From positions 12,501 through 76,500 of the forward strand of contig KV908645.1 in NCBI GenBank assembly GCA_002005505.1: DNA of 64,000 nucleotides. The letters are read 5' to 3'. The notes below the pieces were generated by a model. It searched no databases. It was not told where the DNA came from and saw only the letters and a program-made list of their open reading frames with translations. Positions 46,233 through 57,209 of the stretch are shown piece by piece (within the stretch, counting starts at the first letter, position 1; each line of letters begins with the position of its first letter). Source of the DNA: Botryococcus braunii. Taxonomy: Eukaryota > Chlorophyta > Trebouxiophyceae. The translations under genes and the position numbers were made by a program.

Positions 46233-48150
46233 ATGAAGAAGAAGGGTACCAGCACCAGCTCAGAATCTAAGTCAGCAGGAGAGGAGTCCACATCAACTCC
46301 TACCAGGGAGCCTTGCACTCCCAGCACCTCCAGAGGGGAAGGAGACACCCTTTCCAAGGTTATTGCCACTCAGGTCAAGGTACATATAAAACTGCAACGA
46401 AAGGGCCAGAACTTTGTGGTGTGGGACAATGCTTTCACTGCAGCAAATGATGCCAAGGGTTCGTTGCCAGCCATTCAACAAGCTATGCCTGGGACTACCC
46501 ACAATGCCGCAGCATTGTTGTTGCTGTATGAATCAGTACCAGAAGACTGGTTGGGGGAGCTGTCAAGTAAGCCATCGGCATATGACGCATATGTGTATAT
46601 TTGTAGGAAGTTTGTGGGAGGCTACAATACTCAGGCCAATGCTGACTGGTTAAAGGAGATGTCCCGTGGCATGAAACAAGGAGAAACCATTTCTCAGAAT
46701 GTCAATAGGATTATCAATCTGAAAGGTTGCTTGAAACGAAATGGACATGATCTTCTAGATGGGCACGTGGCCACACAGATTGTGCAGGGTCTGCCAGCAG
46801 CTGCCAACCCACCGGGACTACTGCCTACAGCCGTTGCTTATCCCTTGGACCAACTCGCAGACCTCATCTCCACCACAGCAGAAGCAACGGGCTACGATGA
46901 TGACCCAGATCTGCCTGCAGTGGTCATGACTGCACAACCAGTGCAGGCTGCTGCAGCCCCTGCCCCTACTGCATGTGCTTTGACTCAGACCAGACAGCCT
47001 GCAGACACAGAGACCAAGGGGGAAGTACGTGGTACATGCAACTACTGCCACAAAAGGGGACACTTCTGGAGAGACTGCCGCAAGAGACAGAGGGACACCG
47101 AAACCCAGAGGAATGTGGTAGCAGCAGTGCAGCAACTGGCAGGCATGTGGCCCCAAGGTCAGTTTCCTGGAGGACCCCAGCCCCCACCAGCAGTCCAGCA
47201 TGTCTTCCCTGCAGTGGGAGCGTTCCCACTGCTGCACCCACCACCTGGTCCACCTTCTCCCCCACCTGAAGGTATGCCACACGTGGTATCCTATAATGTC
47301 CTCAAACCATGCAAGGGGAGAATTTCCAAACAGTCCTGGTTGGTAGACAGTGGAGCGTCAGTCCATCTTGTCAATGATCTGTCACTGTTACATGCTCCCA
47401 CAGTCCATGCTGCTCCTATCCCTCTGCAGCTGGCCACGTCTGATGCAACAGGAGGAATCACTGCCACTGGATCAATCTGCCTATTGAACCAGCATTCTAT
47501 CCCACTGTGGCTGCACCATGTCCAGTGTGTTCCCTCTGCAACGATGAACATCTTGTCTGTTTCTGCTGCCCTTCGTGATGGAGCTTGCTTTACCACAGAC
47601 AGCATGGGTGCATTTACCACAGTCTCTGGCCCGAATGGCTGGAAGATGCCTGTTAGAGCAGAAAAAGGTCTCTATTATGTACATGACTGCTTATCTGTTC
47701 CCCCAGTACAATGGTCGTTACCAGTGGCAGCTGCAGTGAAGAACAAATCCAAGAAGAACCTGCAGCATGATTGTGCAAAACGCTTTCTGTGGCACAGCAG
47801 AATGGGACATCCGGGTGAACCATGGATGCAGCGCCTGAGCAATGAACAGCTGGTCACAGGCATTGATACCTCCCTGTCATCCTGTGAGAACTGTCCAAAG
47901 TATTGTGAAGCATGCATTGAGGGGAAGCACACCCGTCCTCCCTTTGGTGAAAGTTCCAGGCCGGCAATAAATCCTCTTGACAGAATCCATATTGACACTG
48001 CGGGCCCCATTTCACCAGCAGCCATCTCTGGAGAACGTTTTTGGGTGACTGTAGCTGATGAGGCATCTGGATGGAAGGCTGTCCTACCAGTAAAGTCAAA
48101 GGATGTAATTGCCTCAGTTGTCAGGGACCTGATCTATTTTGGCAGACAGA
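46233..48150 (+). CDS. gag-pol: copia-C gag-protease-integrase N-terminal half
   Basis: Frame open to 48287, homologous to about 48131. UBN2-type gag, knuckle CNYCHKRGHFWRDC, protease WLVDSGASVHLVND, HHCC domain (LWHSRMGHPGEPW; CENCPKYCEAC), integrase first Asp (HIDTAGPI, with Ala for Val). A single missing C (GATCTATTTT against GATCCTATTTT in copia-A) at about 48134 shifts the frame before the second Asp. Confidence 0.92.
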
Positions 48151-49561
48151 AAGAGGGACAGTTGTCAAGTGCATTCGGTGTGACAGAGGCACAGAATTTA
48201 TTAATTCCAGATTCAAGGAGTTCTGTGCATCTCAGGGCACTAAACTGGAGATGTCTGCCCCCTACACTCCCCAGCAGAACGGGATAGCAGAGAGAGCCAA
48301 CAGGACCTTGAAGGAGCGAACCAGAACCCTCCTCAATTTTGCTGGTGCCAGCCCAGTCATGTGGAAAGAGGCCCTAGAAACAGCCTGCATCCTCCTGAAT
48401 ATGGGACCCAGTACAGGTAGGCCTCTCACTCCTTGTGAATTATTCATGGGATACAAGCCAGATGTGTCACTTCTTCGTACGTGGGGATGCCTGGCATTTG
48501 TGCATGTGCCCGATCAGCAGAGGGGGGTATTTGCACCAAAGGCTGTACCTGGCATGTTCACTGGTTATTCCCCAGTGTCCAAGGCATATCGTATTTATCT
48601 GGGAGGGGGGGTCTGGAGAGAGAGCAGAGATGTCCAGTTTGTGGAACACATCCGAGGAGCCTTTCGGGTCGGAATGTCTACCCTCCCTGACCAGCCACTA
48701 CAGTTCTCTTATCCTGAAGGTTTGCCAGCTCAGCAGCACATCAGCGACCCGACAGTCTCCTCACCTCAGTGCAGCACTCAGAATCAGGTTGTCAGAGCTC
48801 CCTGCCCCAGCAGCAGACCTGACAGCACCCTCCCAGGACCCCCTGACCAAGCTGCAACCGAGCCTGCATGTCAGGGGAAGTCTTCCCAAGAGGAGGGCGC
48901 TCCAGAAATTGGTCATGGACCAAGTGAGAAACCACTGCAGCTGGATCTGGACCAGTCCGGGGCACTGGATACACTGCAGCAACTTGCGCGAGGAGGCTCT
49001 GACAGTGGGCAGCATCAACGGACCTTGGAGCGAGCACAGCAGTCCCTCCGGAATACACCTCCTGCTCCTGTAATTCTGCCTTTGAATGGACCCTCTCGGG
49101 CCCAACGCTATGAGCATCGCACTGCTGCTCGCGAGCTCCTGCTGGCACAGGAGAAGGGAGAGAGCTGTGAGCGAGTGGGGGTGACTGAATGTGACTCCGA
49201 GTCACAGGGACCAGGGGAAGTGCAGGAAAGAGGTCAGGATCCTGAGAGACCTGAACTACATGTGAGCGATGAGAGGGGGACAGTCTCTGATCAGACTGAA
49301 AATGGTCCAAGCGAGCTGAGAAGTATGGGTGGGACCTGTCCAGTGCCTGAGGGGATTGTTAGAGATGTGAGTTCTGTCTGTTATGCCCAAAGACAATGTG
49401 GTGCCAGCCACACAAGTGTGGGCCTTGCTTGTGAGGGAGCGGCTGGGCCTGCGCCCCAGCGCTCATGTTTGGTGGGGAGCAGACAGAGAGAGAGAGAGAC
49501 ATGGGCACAACACCAAGACAGACCAAGTGTCCGAGCTGTGCAGAGGTTCAATTGCTTGTGA
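48071..49561 (+). pseudogene. gag-pol: copia-C integrase C-terminal half and linker
   Basis: Frame used after the 48134 deletion: LFWQTERGTVVKCIRCDRGTEF, catalytic Glu region (QQNGIAERANRTLKERTR), integrase tail with the Trp codon kept (GGVWRESRDV) where copia-A has a stop, and a Ser/Glu/Gln-rich linker with SDERGTVSDQTENGPSELRS and GGTCPVPE. An indel near 49545 ends it. Confidence 0.9.
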
Positions 49562-51473
49562 GAGCTCTAATGTGGCTGAAACCCGTCAGACATGTAAGAG
49601 TGTGGATGAGGAGGTGAATCGGAAGCTCGGACAGTGTGAGAATGTGCCTAATTATAAGAGCTTTCCGAGAGATGCCTGTGTTTGGGAGGATGATGTGAGA
49701 GTGCGAAGCAATAAGCTCGAAAGGGCAAACTATGAGTCAAAAAGAGAGAGAGAGCAGCGAGGAAAGTCAGAATCCTCACAACCTGCACCCAGGTGCAGTG
49801 CGGCGACATTCAGCGAAAGAGTAGTGGGTGAAAGAGAGAGTGAGAGCAAGCCAGATCAGGGGAAGCACACAGGGGTACGGTTTGGGAAGATTAGTGTGCC
49901 TTCCAACTTGAGGGAGGCACAGAAGTCCCCTCAGTGGGAATATTGGAAGGCTGCTATGCAAGAAGAGCAGAATTCCTTGGATGCCCACGAGGTCATGGAG
50001 TATGTCCCTAGACCTCGTGGCCATAAGGTGATTCCAGTTCATTGGATCTTTTCCGTGAAAATGGATGCCCATGGCAATGTGCTGAGGTTCAAGGCTAGGC
50101 TGGTAGCTCAAGGATGCAGGCAAATTCCTGGAGTAGATGTCATGGAAGTCTTTGCCCCAACTAGCAGCTATGGATCTAGGAGAGCCTTACTGTCAGTGGC
50201 TGCACAAGAGGGTCTTGAAATTCACCAGGTGGATGTCAAGACTGCGTTCCTGAATGGGGAATTAGAGGAGGAAGTGTATGTCACACAACCTCCTGGGTTT
50301 GAAAATGGGGATGGTAACACAGTGTGTCGCTTGAAGAAGGCTTTGTATGGCCTGAAGCAAGCTCCAAGGGCATGGCATAAGACCCTTAATGAGAAGCTGC
50401 ATACCATGGGCTATGAAGTGTGCAAGAGTGATGCTGGTGTCTATGTGAAGTGTTCAGTAGATGGAGGAAAGTCATTTGTGTTGATTTATGTAGATGATCT
50501 ACTGATAGTTTCAAAGGGAATGGGAGAGATTGAGAGAGTGAAGGGGTTACTCAAGCAAGAGTTCACCATTCATGATTTAGGAGAGGTGAAAGATTTTCTG
50601 GGCTGTCAAGTGATGAGAGATAGGGATAAAGGGCTCATTTCATTGAGCTGCATCCCTAAGATAGATGCACTGGTTGAGAAATTTGGGCTGGATCTGGAGT
50701 CTGTGGGGCCCGACACCCCTATGACCAAAGATTTTGTGGCCACACAGCGACCTATGTCCAAGGACAACAGTGACAGCATTGGTGCTGGGAGCCCACTTCC
50801 ACCAGGACACAGGTACTGTGAACTGGTTGGGTCACTGTTGTACATTGCAAATACCACCAGGCCTGATATTTCACAGGCTGTGGGAGTGCTTTCCAGGTAC
50901 ATGATTACCCCTACTACTGCTCACTGGCATGAAGCCATCAGAGTGTTGAAATATCTGAAGGCAACCAGAGATCTCGTTTTGGTCCTTGGAGGGAAGGACA
51001 CAGAGCTTGAGGGTTTTGTTGATGCAGATTATGGTGGGGATCAAGATCATCGATTTTCCACTACAGGGTATGTAATCAGAGTGTTTGGTGGAGCTGTAGT
51101 TTGGGGGAGCAAGAAGCAGTCTGCAGTTGCCACATCCACTGTAGAAGCTGAGTTCATGGCAGCAAGTGCAGCTGTCAAAGAGGCCAATTGGATGAAGGGA
51201 TTCCTGGAGGAAATTGGGATTTCCCCATGGATTGTCAAGATTCACTGTGATAATCAGGGATGCATCAATCATCTCAGAAATCCAGTGTTCTCTAAGCATA
51301 CCAAGCATATCGCTATCAGCTTCCACTTTGCGCGGGAAGCTATTGCATTGGGTCAAGTTGATGTGAAATACGTTCCTTCTGCAAGGAATGTGGCAGATAT
51401 ATTCACGAAGCCTTTAACAAGGCAGGTATTTCAGGGACATCGTGAGGCTCTGGGTTTGGCCAAGTTTTTGTGA
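49540..51473 (+). CDS. gag-pol: copia-C linker end, reverse transcriptase and RNase H
   Basis: The frame is open from 49383, homologous from about 49545. One cysteine-motif remnant (QCENVPNYKSFPRDACVWED, with GTC changed to DAC), RT entry SPQWEYWKAAM, RT motifs ([46 protein letters not shown]), RNase H ([42 protein letters not shown]) and C-terminal FTKPL. The stop overlaps the purine tract. The RT-RH portion looks intact. Confidence 0.93.
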
Positions 51474-51491
51474 GGAAAAGGCAAGGGGAAG

Positions 51492-51639
51492 TGTTATAAT
51501 AGTGACTGAACATTTTGGTGCCTTTCCCTCAGAAGAGTAATAGTGGCCAGATCAGCTCCAATTACCAGTGAGACCACTTATTAAAATGAGTAATAGGTGG
51601 CAGAATGTAGGAGTTCTGCCAGAACCAATCTAGACCAAT
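51492..51639 (+). repeat. copia-C 3' LTR, truncated
   Basis: Matches the start of the 5' LTR (TGTTATAATAGTGACTGAAC) up to CTAGACCAAT and then stops at the gypsy-2 LTR. The remaining ~580 bp is not found on the far side of gypsy-2. Confidence 0.92.
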
Positions 51640-52115
51640 TGTAGTAGAATGCACAAGTTAGAGAGAATTTCCAAGTTGTGAGAGAGAGAGAGACAAGGCC
51701 GGATGGCCGACAAGTTGGACGCTCTTTCCAATTACAAGTAACCCCCACCTCACGGAGCTTCCACTCCCTACTTGTGGTCTACTAAGCTTCCAAATTACCT
51801 GAGTGCGTGTCTTCCCGTGGCTTACGTCTCTATCCGTTCCTTCCCGTGGTTCGTGATCGTGTGTTCACGTTCCTCCAATGGTAGTGCACTAGTCCACCAA
51901 ACCTCTACAATAGTATCTAGAAAATATCCTAGAATCCTACTATGAGAGTAACGTCCATAACTATCCAATGGAATTCGACGGCTAGGAAGCCAAGGCTAGA
52001 CGCTAGGCACGTGCGTACTCGCGTTGCTCGTACGACATGTGCACCACATGTGCGCCTAGGCTAGGGGGTAAGGGAAATGTCCAGAAATGCCGGGAAATCC
52101 CTACATTCCATTACA
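51640..52115 (-). repeat. gypsy-2 3' LTR
   Basis: 476 bp, TGTAGTAG...CCATTACA on the plus strand. Contains a GA run. No internal duplication. Confidence 0.93.
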
Positions 52116-53047
52116 TCATCCCCCCCTTAATTCCTGCATGTCCTCATGCAGCCACATACACACATACAGTAGACCACAATTATAAGGGAATGGTCGTCAC
52201 CGAACGGCCCATCCACCAGCGCCGTTAGACCCTTGCCGAATGGGTTACATTAGGGTCCCCGCCTCCAAGTTATTCCCCTATCATCCCAAGCAATTGACTA
52301 AAGCGTCCATTTTTTTTTTTGTTTTTTTTTTTAATTTATTTATTAGGTGTGCTTTGTTTTAGTCCTAAGTACAATACTGTACGATACGATACGACACGGT
52401 ACGATAATTACGATAAATTACGGCGAACTACGACGAACGTTCGCCTTATTCCTTTCGAACTATCCAAGTCCGCCTTTATTGACACATCCCTATTTATTAT
52501 TTATTAAAACAATACAATGCTTGTGACACAACCGATAAACAATTGGAACAAGATAAATATGACACAGGTGTAGCTCAGTTCACAATGCTTTCCTAAAGTG
52601 GCTATCCATACAACACAGTTTCTTTATGATACATTGTCCATACTGTACACATACTGTACACATAAGGTACACATATAGTACATAGAAAGAAATCCATCCC
52701 AAGATGCCAAGTAGTCCATATCCAAGGGTTCCAAGTAGCCCATAGCCAAGGGTTCCAAGTCACTTCTGTACTTCAAGCCCACGTCCCAAGTGCTAGTTAA
52801 GCAGACTGCGGTTGCGCGCCATGTGTACTTCAATTCCCATCCCTGAATGCAGAACCCCGAGTTCAATGCATCGAAGCGGTATGAGGCCTCATGCCACACA
52901 TACCGAGGTAGGCAACCTACCCCGTTCCTCGTCCCAAAGTACACAAGATATACAGTCCCTACCATAGGTCCCGTCCCATGTATTCCCAGACACCAGGTGG
53001 GAACTCCACAAGTGGAATGAGGGGGACAACCGTCCGGAGGGGCCCGT
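52116..53047 (-). other. gypsy-2 3' noncoding region with purine tract and low-complexity stretches
   Basis: Between the pol stop and the 3' LTR. A minus-strand purine tract (AAGGGGGGGATGA) abuts the LTR at 52116. Poly-T lies at 52310-52332 and degenerate ACGATACG/ACGATAA repeats at about 52376-52440; TACACAT-type repeats follow near 52640-52680. The frame at 52624-53184 overlaps pol and looks fortuitous. No gene recognised. Confidence 0.6.
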
Positions 53048-56000
53048 TCAAGGGAAGGTGTCGCGCAGCGCCACCTGGTCCCAATTGGGCGGGGCGAGCC
53101 CCTGGAGTCTATGATAGGTATTAACCAGCCCGGGATGGGTCTCGAATGCCTCCTGAGATTCCCATGAGTCCTCTGTGGCCCCATGGCCTGCCCACTTTAC
53201 AAGGTACTCGAGAAAGGGTGTGCCATCCTCAAAATGGTAGGAGTACCCATCCTTGTCGTGCAACAGCCGGTGATCGACTAGTGCATCCACTACCCACTCC
53301 AGGTGAGTGGTGCCATCCGCTTTGGTGATGACTTTTGGGGGGCAGTATCCACGCGACTGCGCCTCCTCACGTGTCCAGTATGGCTTCAAATAGCAGACAT
53401 TTATGCGGGGGTGGATGTCCAGCCGGTCCGGAAGATCCAGTGTGACGAAGTTAACGTTGTCGGGCGTGACCGCCATGACCCTGAAGGGTCCCACGTGCCT
53501 GGGTTGCAGCTTGCTGAATCTGTTTGAAGTTAGCGTGGGGGCCGCACGGGTTGAAAGGAGGACATAGTCCCCTTCCTGGTAGATGGCCTCCCTCCTATGC
53601 CGGTTGGCATAGGCCGTCTGACGGTCTTGAGCTGCACGCAAACACTTCCTTGCAAGGGTGATTTTGTCTTGCATTTTTCTCATGAAGAGATCAGCCCTAT
53701 CCACCTTAGTGCCCTCCATGTGTCCCACCGCAAACGGTATATTTGGATCTTGCCCATATGTTAACCTGAAGGGTGTGGAGTTTAGGGAAGTTTGCCAAGA
53801 GTTGTTGTAGGCAAATTCCGCCACTGAAAGGTAATCCTCCCACTCCTTTGGGTTATCCTTGACATAGTGTTTCAGAAAATCTTCCAAGATCCTATTCACC
53901 CGTTCCGTTTGACCATCTGACTGAGGATGATATGCCGTAGTTCGAGCCGGCTTGCACCCCGTCAGACTTAGAAGTGTGTTCATGAAATTATTCACAAACC
54001 GAGGATCTCGGTCCGAAACAATTTCCTCAGGGAAACCGTGATACTTCCATACTTTATCCCTCATCAGAACAGCAACTTCATAAGCATCCGCATTGGTAGT
54101 GGTAGGGGCAAAGTGGGCACATTTGCTCAACCTGTCAACCACTACCCATATTGCGTTATGCCCGTGTTTGCTTTTAGGCAGTCCCGTGATGAAATCCATT
54201 GAGATGCTTTGCCATTTCCTTGTGGGGATTTGTAAAGGGTGTAAGAGTCCCGCGGGTAACTGGTTTGAGGCCTTCACCCGCTGGCATGAATCACAATACT
54301 TCACATACTCCCGCACATCCTCCGCCATTCCCGGCCACCACCAGTCCCGCTTCACTAGATCATACATCTTCGCAAAGCCTGGATGACCAACAGAAGGAGG
54401 TTCATGCAAAGCTTTCAATATGTCCTGCCGCAGATTCCTAGCAACTGGACCTTCCTTATCCCGGACTTCATAAAATGCAGGCACATATTTTCTTCCCTCC
54501 CTTCCAAATTCCCAAACCCCGTCCGTAAAGTGAACTTTTCTGCTATTTGCCCTTGTTCCCAACCACGAATCATGTGCATAAGCACCCTTCAACAATTCCA
54601 GGAAGGTGTCACACCCGTCAGACCCGAGGGTGATGGAGCCCGAGCGGGCCCTCCCGTCCCCATCCATCGAGGTTGCATTGATCCCCTTCCCGGGGTTGGG
54701 CTCCGTGGAGACGTTGCGCTGCTGTTGTCCCTGGAGCTGTCCCTGGAGGACTGGGTTCCTGGACAACGCATCCGCAACGTTAGTCTTTCCAGGCTCCCAA
54801 ACCCAAAGAATGTTGAACTCCTGCAACTTCTCAGCCCACCGTGCCCTCCGAGGGCTTAAACCAACCTGTTGCTGAAGAAAAGTGTTACACTTATGGTCTG
54901 TGGTGACAGTGACTTGTTTCCCTAGGACATAACATCTCCATTCAGTCAAGGCATACACTACAGCAAGTAACTCCCTCTCAGTTGCAGAATAGTTCCTTTC
55001 TGCACTATTGAGCTTCTTACTGTAATAAGCAATGACTCGACCTTCCTGCAATAGTACAGCGCCAACCCCAAAATCACTCGCATCACAAATTACCTGGAAG
55101 GGTTTACGAAGGTCTGGCAGTGATAGTATGGGTGCCTGTATTAATGCATCCTTGAGAGCCGCAAGGGCCTCATCTTGCTCCTTTCCCCAAGTCCAAGAAC
55201 TTTTGCTACTGGACAGTTTAGTCAAAGGAGCAGCAAGTGAGCTGAACCCCTGAATAAATTTTCGAAAATAATTTGCAAGCCCCAAAAATCTACGCACGTC
55301 GGTGACGTTTTGGGGTGTGGGCCAATCCTTGACTACCTCCACCTTTTGGGGGTCCACTTTCAGTCCATCCTTGCCAATGATATGCCCGAGGTATTTGAGT
55401 TCTGAGCATAAGAATTCACATTTGGCAAGTTTTGCAAACAATTCCTTTTCCCGAAGGCGTTGGAACACCTTCCGAAGATGAGCATAATGCTCCTCTTCAT
55501 CCCGACTGAAAATTAGAACATCGTCAAGGTACACTACCACAAACCCTTCCCTTATGAAATCATGAAAGATTTCATTCATTAGGCGTTGAAAGGTAGCGGG
55601 GGCGTTGGTGAGTCCAAAAGGAAGCACTAAGAACTCATACAGCCCAAAGGGTGTACGAAACGCTGTTTTAGGAATGTCTTCCTCCTTTAGCCTTACTTGA
55701 TGATAACCACTGAGGAGGTCCAGACTAGAGAAAATCTTGGCACCTTTAAGTTTATCAAGCAAGTCGTCTATGCGAGGGAGAGGGTACCTATCATGAATGG
55801 TGATTTTATTTAATGCCCTGTAGTCTATAACCATTCGGTATGTGCCCTCCTTCTTCCTCACGAACAAGACCGGTGAAGCATATGGTGAACATGAGGGGCG
55901 TATGTGTCCCTTAGAAAGTAGTTCATCCACAGTTCGCTCACATTCCTCAGTTTCTTCCACGGACAAGCGGTAAGCAGGACGGTTTGGAGGAGTTATTCCT

Positions 56001-56953
56001 TCCTGCACATTAATAGTGTGATAGACTTGTCGGTGTGGGGGTAGTCCTGGTAGCCCAGTTGGAAAAATGTCCTTGTACTCCCGGAGCAAGTGTGCTAGCC
56101 GCTCAGGCTTTTTAGCACAAATTTCCTCTAGAGGGTCCGAAGGCTTACCCGTGGTGACCTCGGATTCTCCCTCTTCCTCTTCCTTTTCCTCTTCCCTTTC
56201 CTCTTCCTCTTCCACTTCCTTCTCCACTTCTAGGCAACTCTCCATATCCGGGGCCGTGCCCGAGGTGTCCCCCGGCGCAGAGTTGTGTAAGGAAGTCCCG
56301 GATGACTCCGTCGAGGGGTCGTCCATATCCACTAAAGGTGGCATCTCTTCCTGTTCATCCCAACCAACATGTTCATCCTTGGCCATGACATTGAACAAGC
56401 AGGTTTTCCAATGATCCCGTTTCCCTTTCCTGGTATTTCCTAATTTGATTCCCCATCCCAACTTCTTTCCCAAGCCTTTGCCATGTTTGTTTAACAAGAC
56501 CCATTTGTTATTGTGTCTAATATGAGCCTTGCCAGCTCTCACATTAACATTAGCATGTCGTGGTGCTAGCCAATCCTGTCCCAAAATAATGTCAATTCCT
56601 TCCATTATTGAGTCACACACAAGAAAGGAGTGTCTCGTAATGATAGATGGAGCAAACCGGACACTCAAATCCACTTTCCCATTTGTGTGTGTTACTGTCC
56701 CATCAGGAAGTGTGACGGGTGAAGTCCTCTTGTTATACCTCAAACCTTGCAAAACTTTTTCCCGGACAAAAGAGTGTGTGGCCCCGGTGTCCATTAAAGC
56801 TTTACATTGTTGTCCCCTTGCCATGACAGGAAAAGTGAGGTTAAGAGGTGCAGCACTTGACGTTGAACCCAACTGACAAGATGCTTTGGGTGCTGCATAA
56901 GCTAAAACAAAGGAAAAAGGAAAGTACATTGCTGCCCTTGAAAAGAAAAGCAT
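53048..56953 (-). CDS. pol: gypsy-2 pol: protease, RT, RNase H, integrase, chromodomain
   Basis: 1301 codons, open. Protease CKALMDTGATHSFV (about residue 50); Ty3-type RT with YRMVIDYRALNK and catalytic YLDDVLIFSR (about 478); RNase H (VICDASDFGVGAVL; ATERELLAVVYAL); integrase HHCC (HPGFAKMYDLVKRDWWWPGM; YCDSCQRVKASN), catalytic D (SMDFITGLP), D (VSDRDPRF) and E (TERVNRILEDFLKHY); GPF/Y-like region (RHVGPFRVMAVTP); chromodomain YLVKWAGHGATEDSWES (about 1255). A Glu-rich acidic stretch precedes RT. A one-base shift near 56940 separates it from its N-terminal extension at 56902-57207. Confidence 0.95.
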   Translation of the reverse strand: MLFFSRAAMYFPFSFVLAYAAPKASCQLGSTSSAAPLNLTFPVMARGQQCKALMDTGATHSFVREKVLQGLRYNKRTSPVTLPDGTVTHTNGKVDLSVRFAPSIITRHSFLVCDSIMEGIDIILGQDWLAPRHANVNVRAGKAHIRHNNKWVLLNKHGKGLGKKLGWGIKLGNTRKGKRDHWKTCLFNVMAKDEHVGWDEQEEMPPLVDMDDPSTESSGTSLHNSAPGDTSGTAPDMESCLEVEKEVEEEEEREEEKEEEEGESEVTTGKPSDPLEEICAKKPERLAHLLREYKDIFPTGLPGLPPHRQVYHTINVQEGITPPNRPAYRLSVEETEECERTVDELLSKGHIRPSCSPYASPVLFVRKKEGTYRMVIDYRALNKITIHDRYPLPRIDDLLDKLKGAKIFSSLDLLSGYHQVRLKEEDIPKTAFRTPFGLYEFLVLPFGLTNAPATFQRLMNEIFHDFIREGFVVVYLDDVLIFSRDEEEHYAHLRKVFQRLREKELFAKLAKCEFLCSELKYLGHIIGKDGLKVDPQKVEVVKDWPTPQNVTDVRRFLGLANYFRKFIQGFSSLAAPLTKLSSSKSSWTWGKEQDEALAALKDALIQAPILSLPDLRKPFQVICDASDFGVGAVLLQEGRVIAYYSKKLNSAERNYSATERELLAVVYALTEWRCYVLGKQVTVTTDHKCNTFLQQQVGLSPRRARWAEKLQEFNILWVWEPGKTNVADALSRNPVLQGQLQGQQQRNVSTEPNPGKGINATSMDGDGRARSGSITLGSDGCDTFLELLKGAYAHDSWLGTRANSRKVHFTDGVWEFGREGRKYVPAFYEVRDKEGPVARNLRQDILKALHEPPSVGHPGFAKMYDLVKRDWWWPGMAEDVREYVKYCDSCQRVKASNQLPAGLLHPLQIPTRKWQSISMDFITGLPKSKHGHNAIWVVVDRLSKCAHFAPTTTNADAYEVAVLMRDKVWKYHGFPEEIVSDRDPRFVNNFMNTLLSLTGCKPARTTAYHPQSDGQTERVNRILEDFLKHYVKDNPKEWEDYLSVAEFAYNNSWQTSLNSTPFRLTYGQDPNIPFAVGHMEGTKVDRADLFMRKMQDKITLARKCLRAAQDRQTAYANRHRREAIYQEGDYVLLSTRAAPTLTSNRFSKLQPRHVGPFRVMAVTPDNVNFVTLDLPDRLDIHPRINVCYLKPYWTREEAQSRGYCPPKVITKADGTTHLEWVVDALVDHRLLHDKDGYSYHFEDGTPFLEYLVKWAGHGATEDSWESQEAFETHPGLVNTYHRLQGLAPPNWDQVALRDTFP

Positions 56954-57207
56954 TCCCCTTTTGCGCCCCTAGCAAGAATTTTCAGGTTTGCGCGAGAGCG
57001 TAACTGCAAAAAGAAACTCCTACTTTTCCACACCTTCTGGCCTATCACAAAGCATGCACTGACTTGTGAGTTTTCTTTTCGTTCAGCAAGAAAAGATTCA
57101 ATACAAGTCTCAGCTTTGTGTTTGCCAGGAACAATCAGAGGTGTATTCCAACTTCCCAAGGACTTCTGAACAAGAAAAGTTAAATATGAAAAACAAATTT
57201 CATTCAT
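56902..57207 (-). pseudogene. pol: gypsy-2 pol N-terminal segment (frameshifted)
   Basis: 101 codons starting 2 bp after the gag stop (TAG TC ATG), aligned with the start of gypsy-1 pol: SACFVIGQKVWKS, FFLQLRSRANLKILARG. In gypsy-1 this is continuous with protease; here an indel just after GECFSFQGQQ shifts the frame. The segment is of unknown function and is present in both gypsy copies. Confidence 0.8.
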
Positions 57208-57209
57208 GA

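Larger units (their letters stand above)
44897..51639 (+). mobile_element. copia-C: Ty1/copia element truncated in its 3' LTR by gypsy-2
   Basis: 5' LTR 44897-45625, PBS 45626, ORF1 45693-46217, gag-pol 46233-51473 with two frameshifts, purine tract 51473-51491 and the first 148 bp of the 3' LTR (51492-51639). Close relative of copia-A in coding sequence, but the LTR differs in parts. It is inserted in the RT of copia-B0. The expected duplication (TAGAT, 44892-44896) has no partner because the right end is lost. Confidence 0.93.

Noticed and set aside
52624..53184. 186-codon minus frame at the end of gypsy-2 pol
   Set aside because: Overlaps pol in another frame and extends into low-complexity noncoding sequence; no motif.
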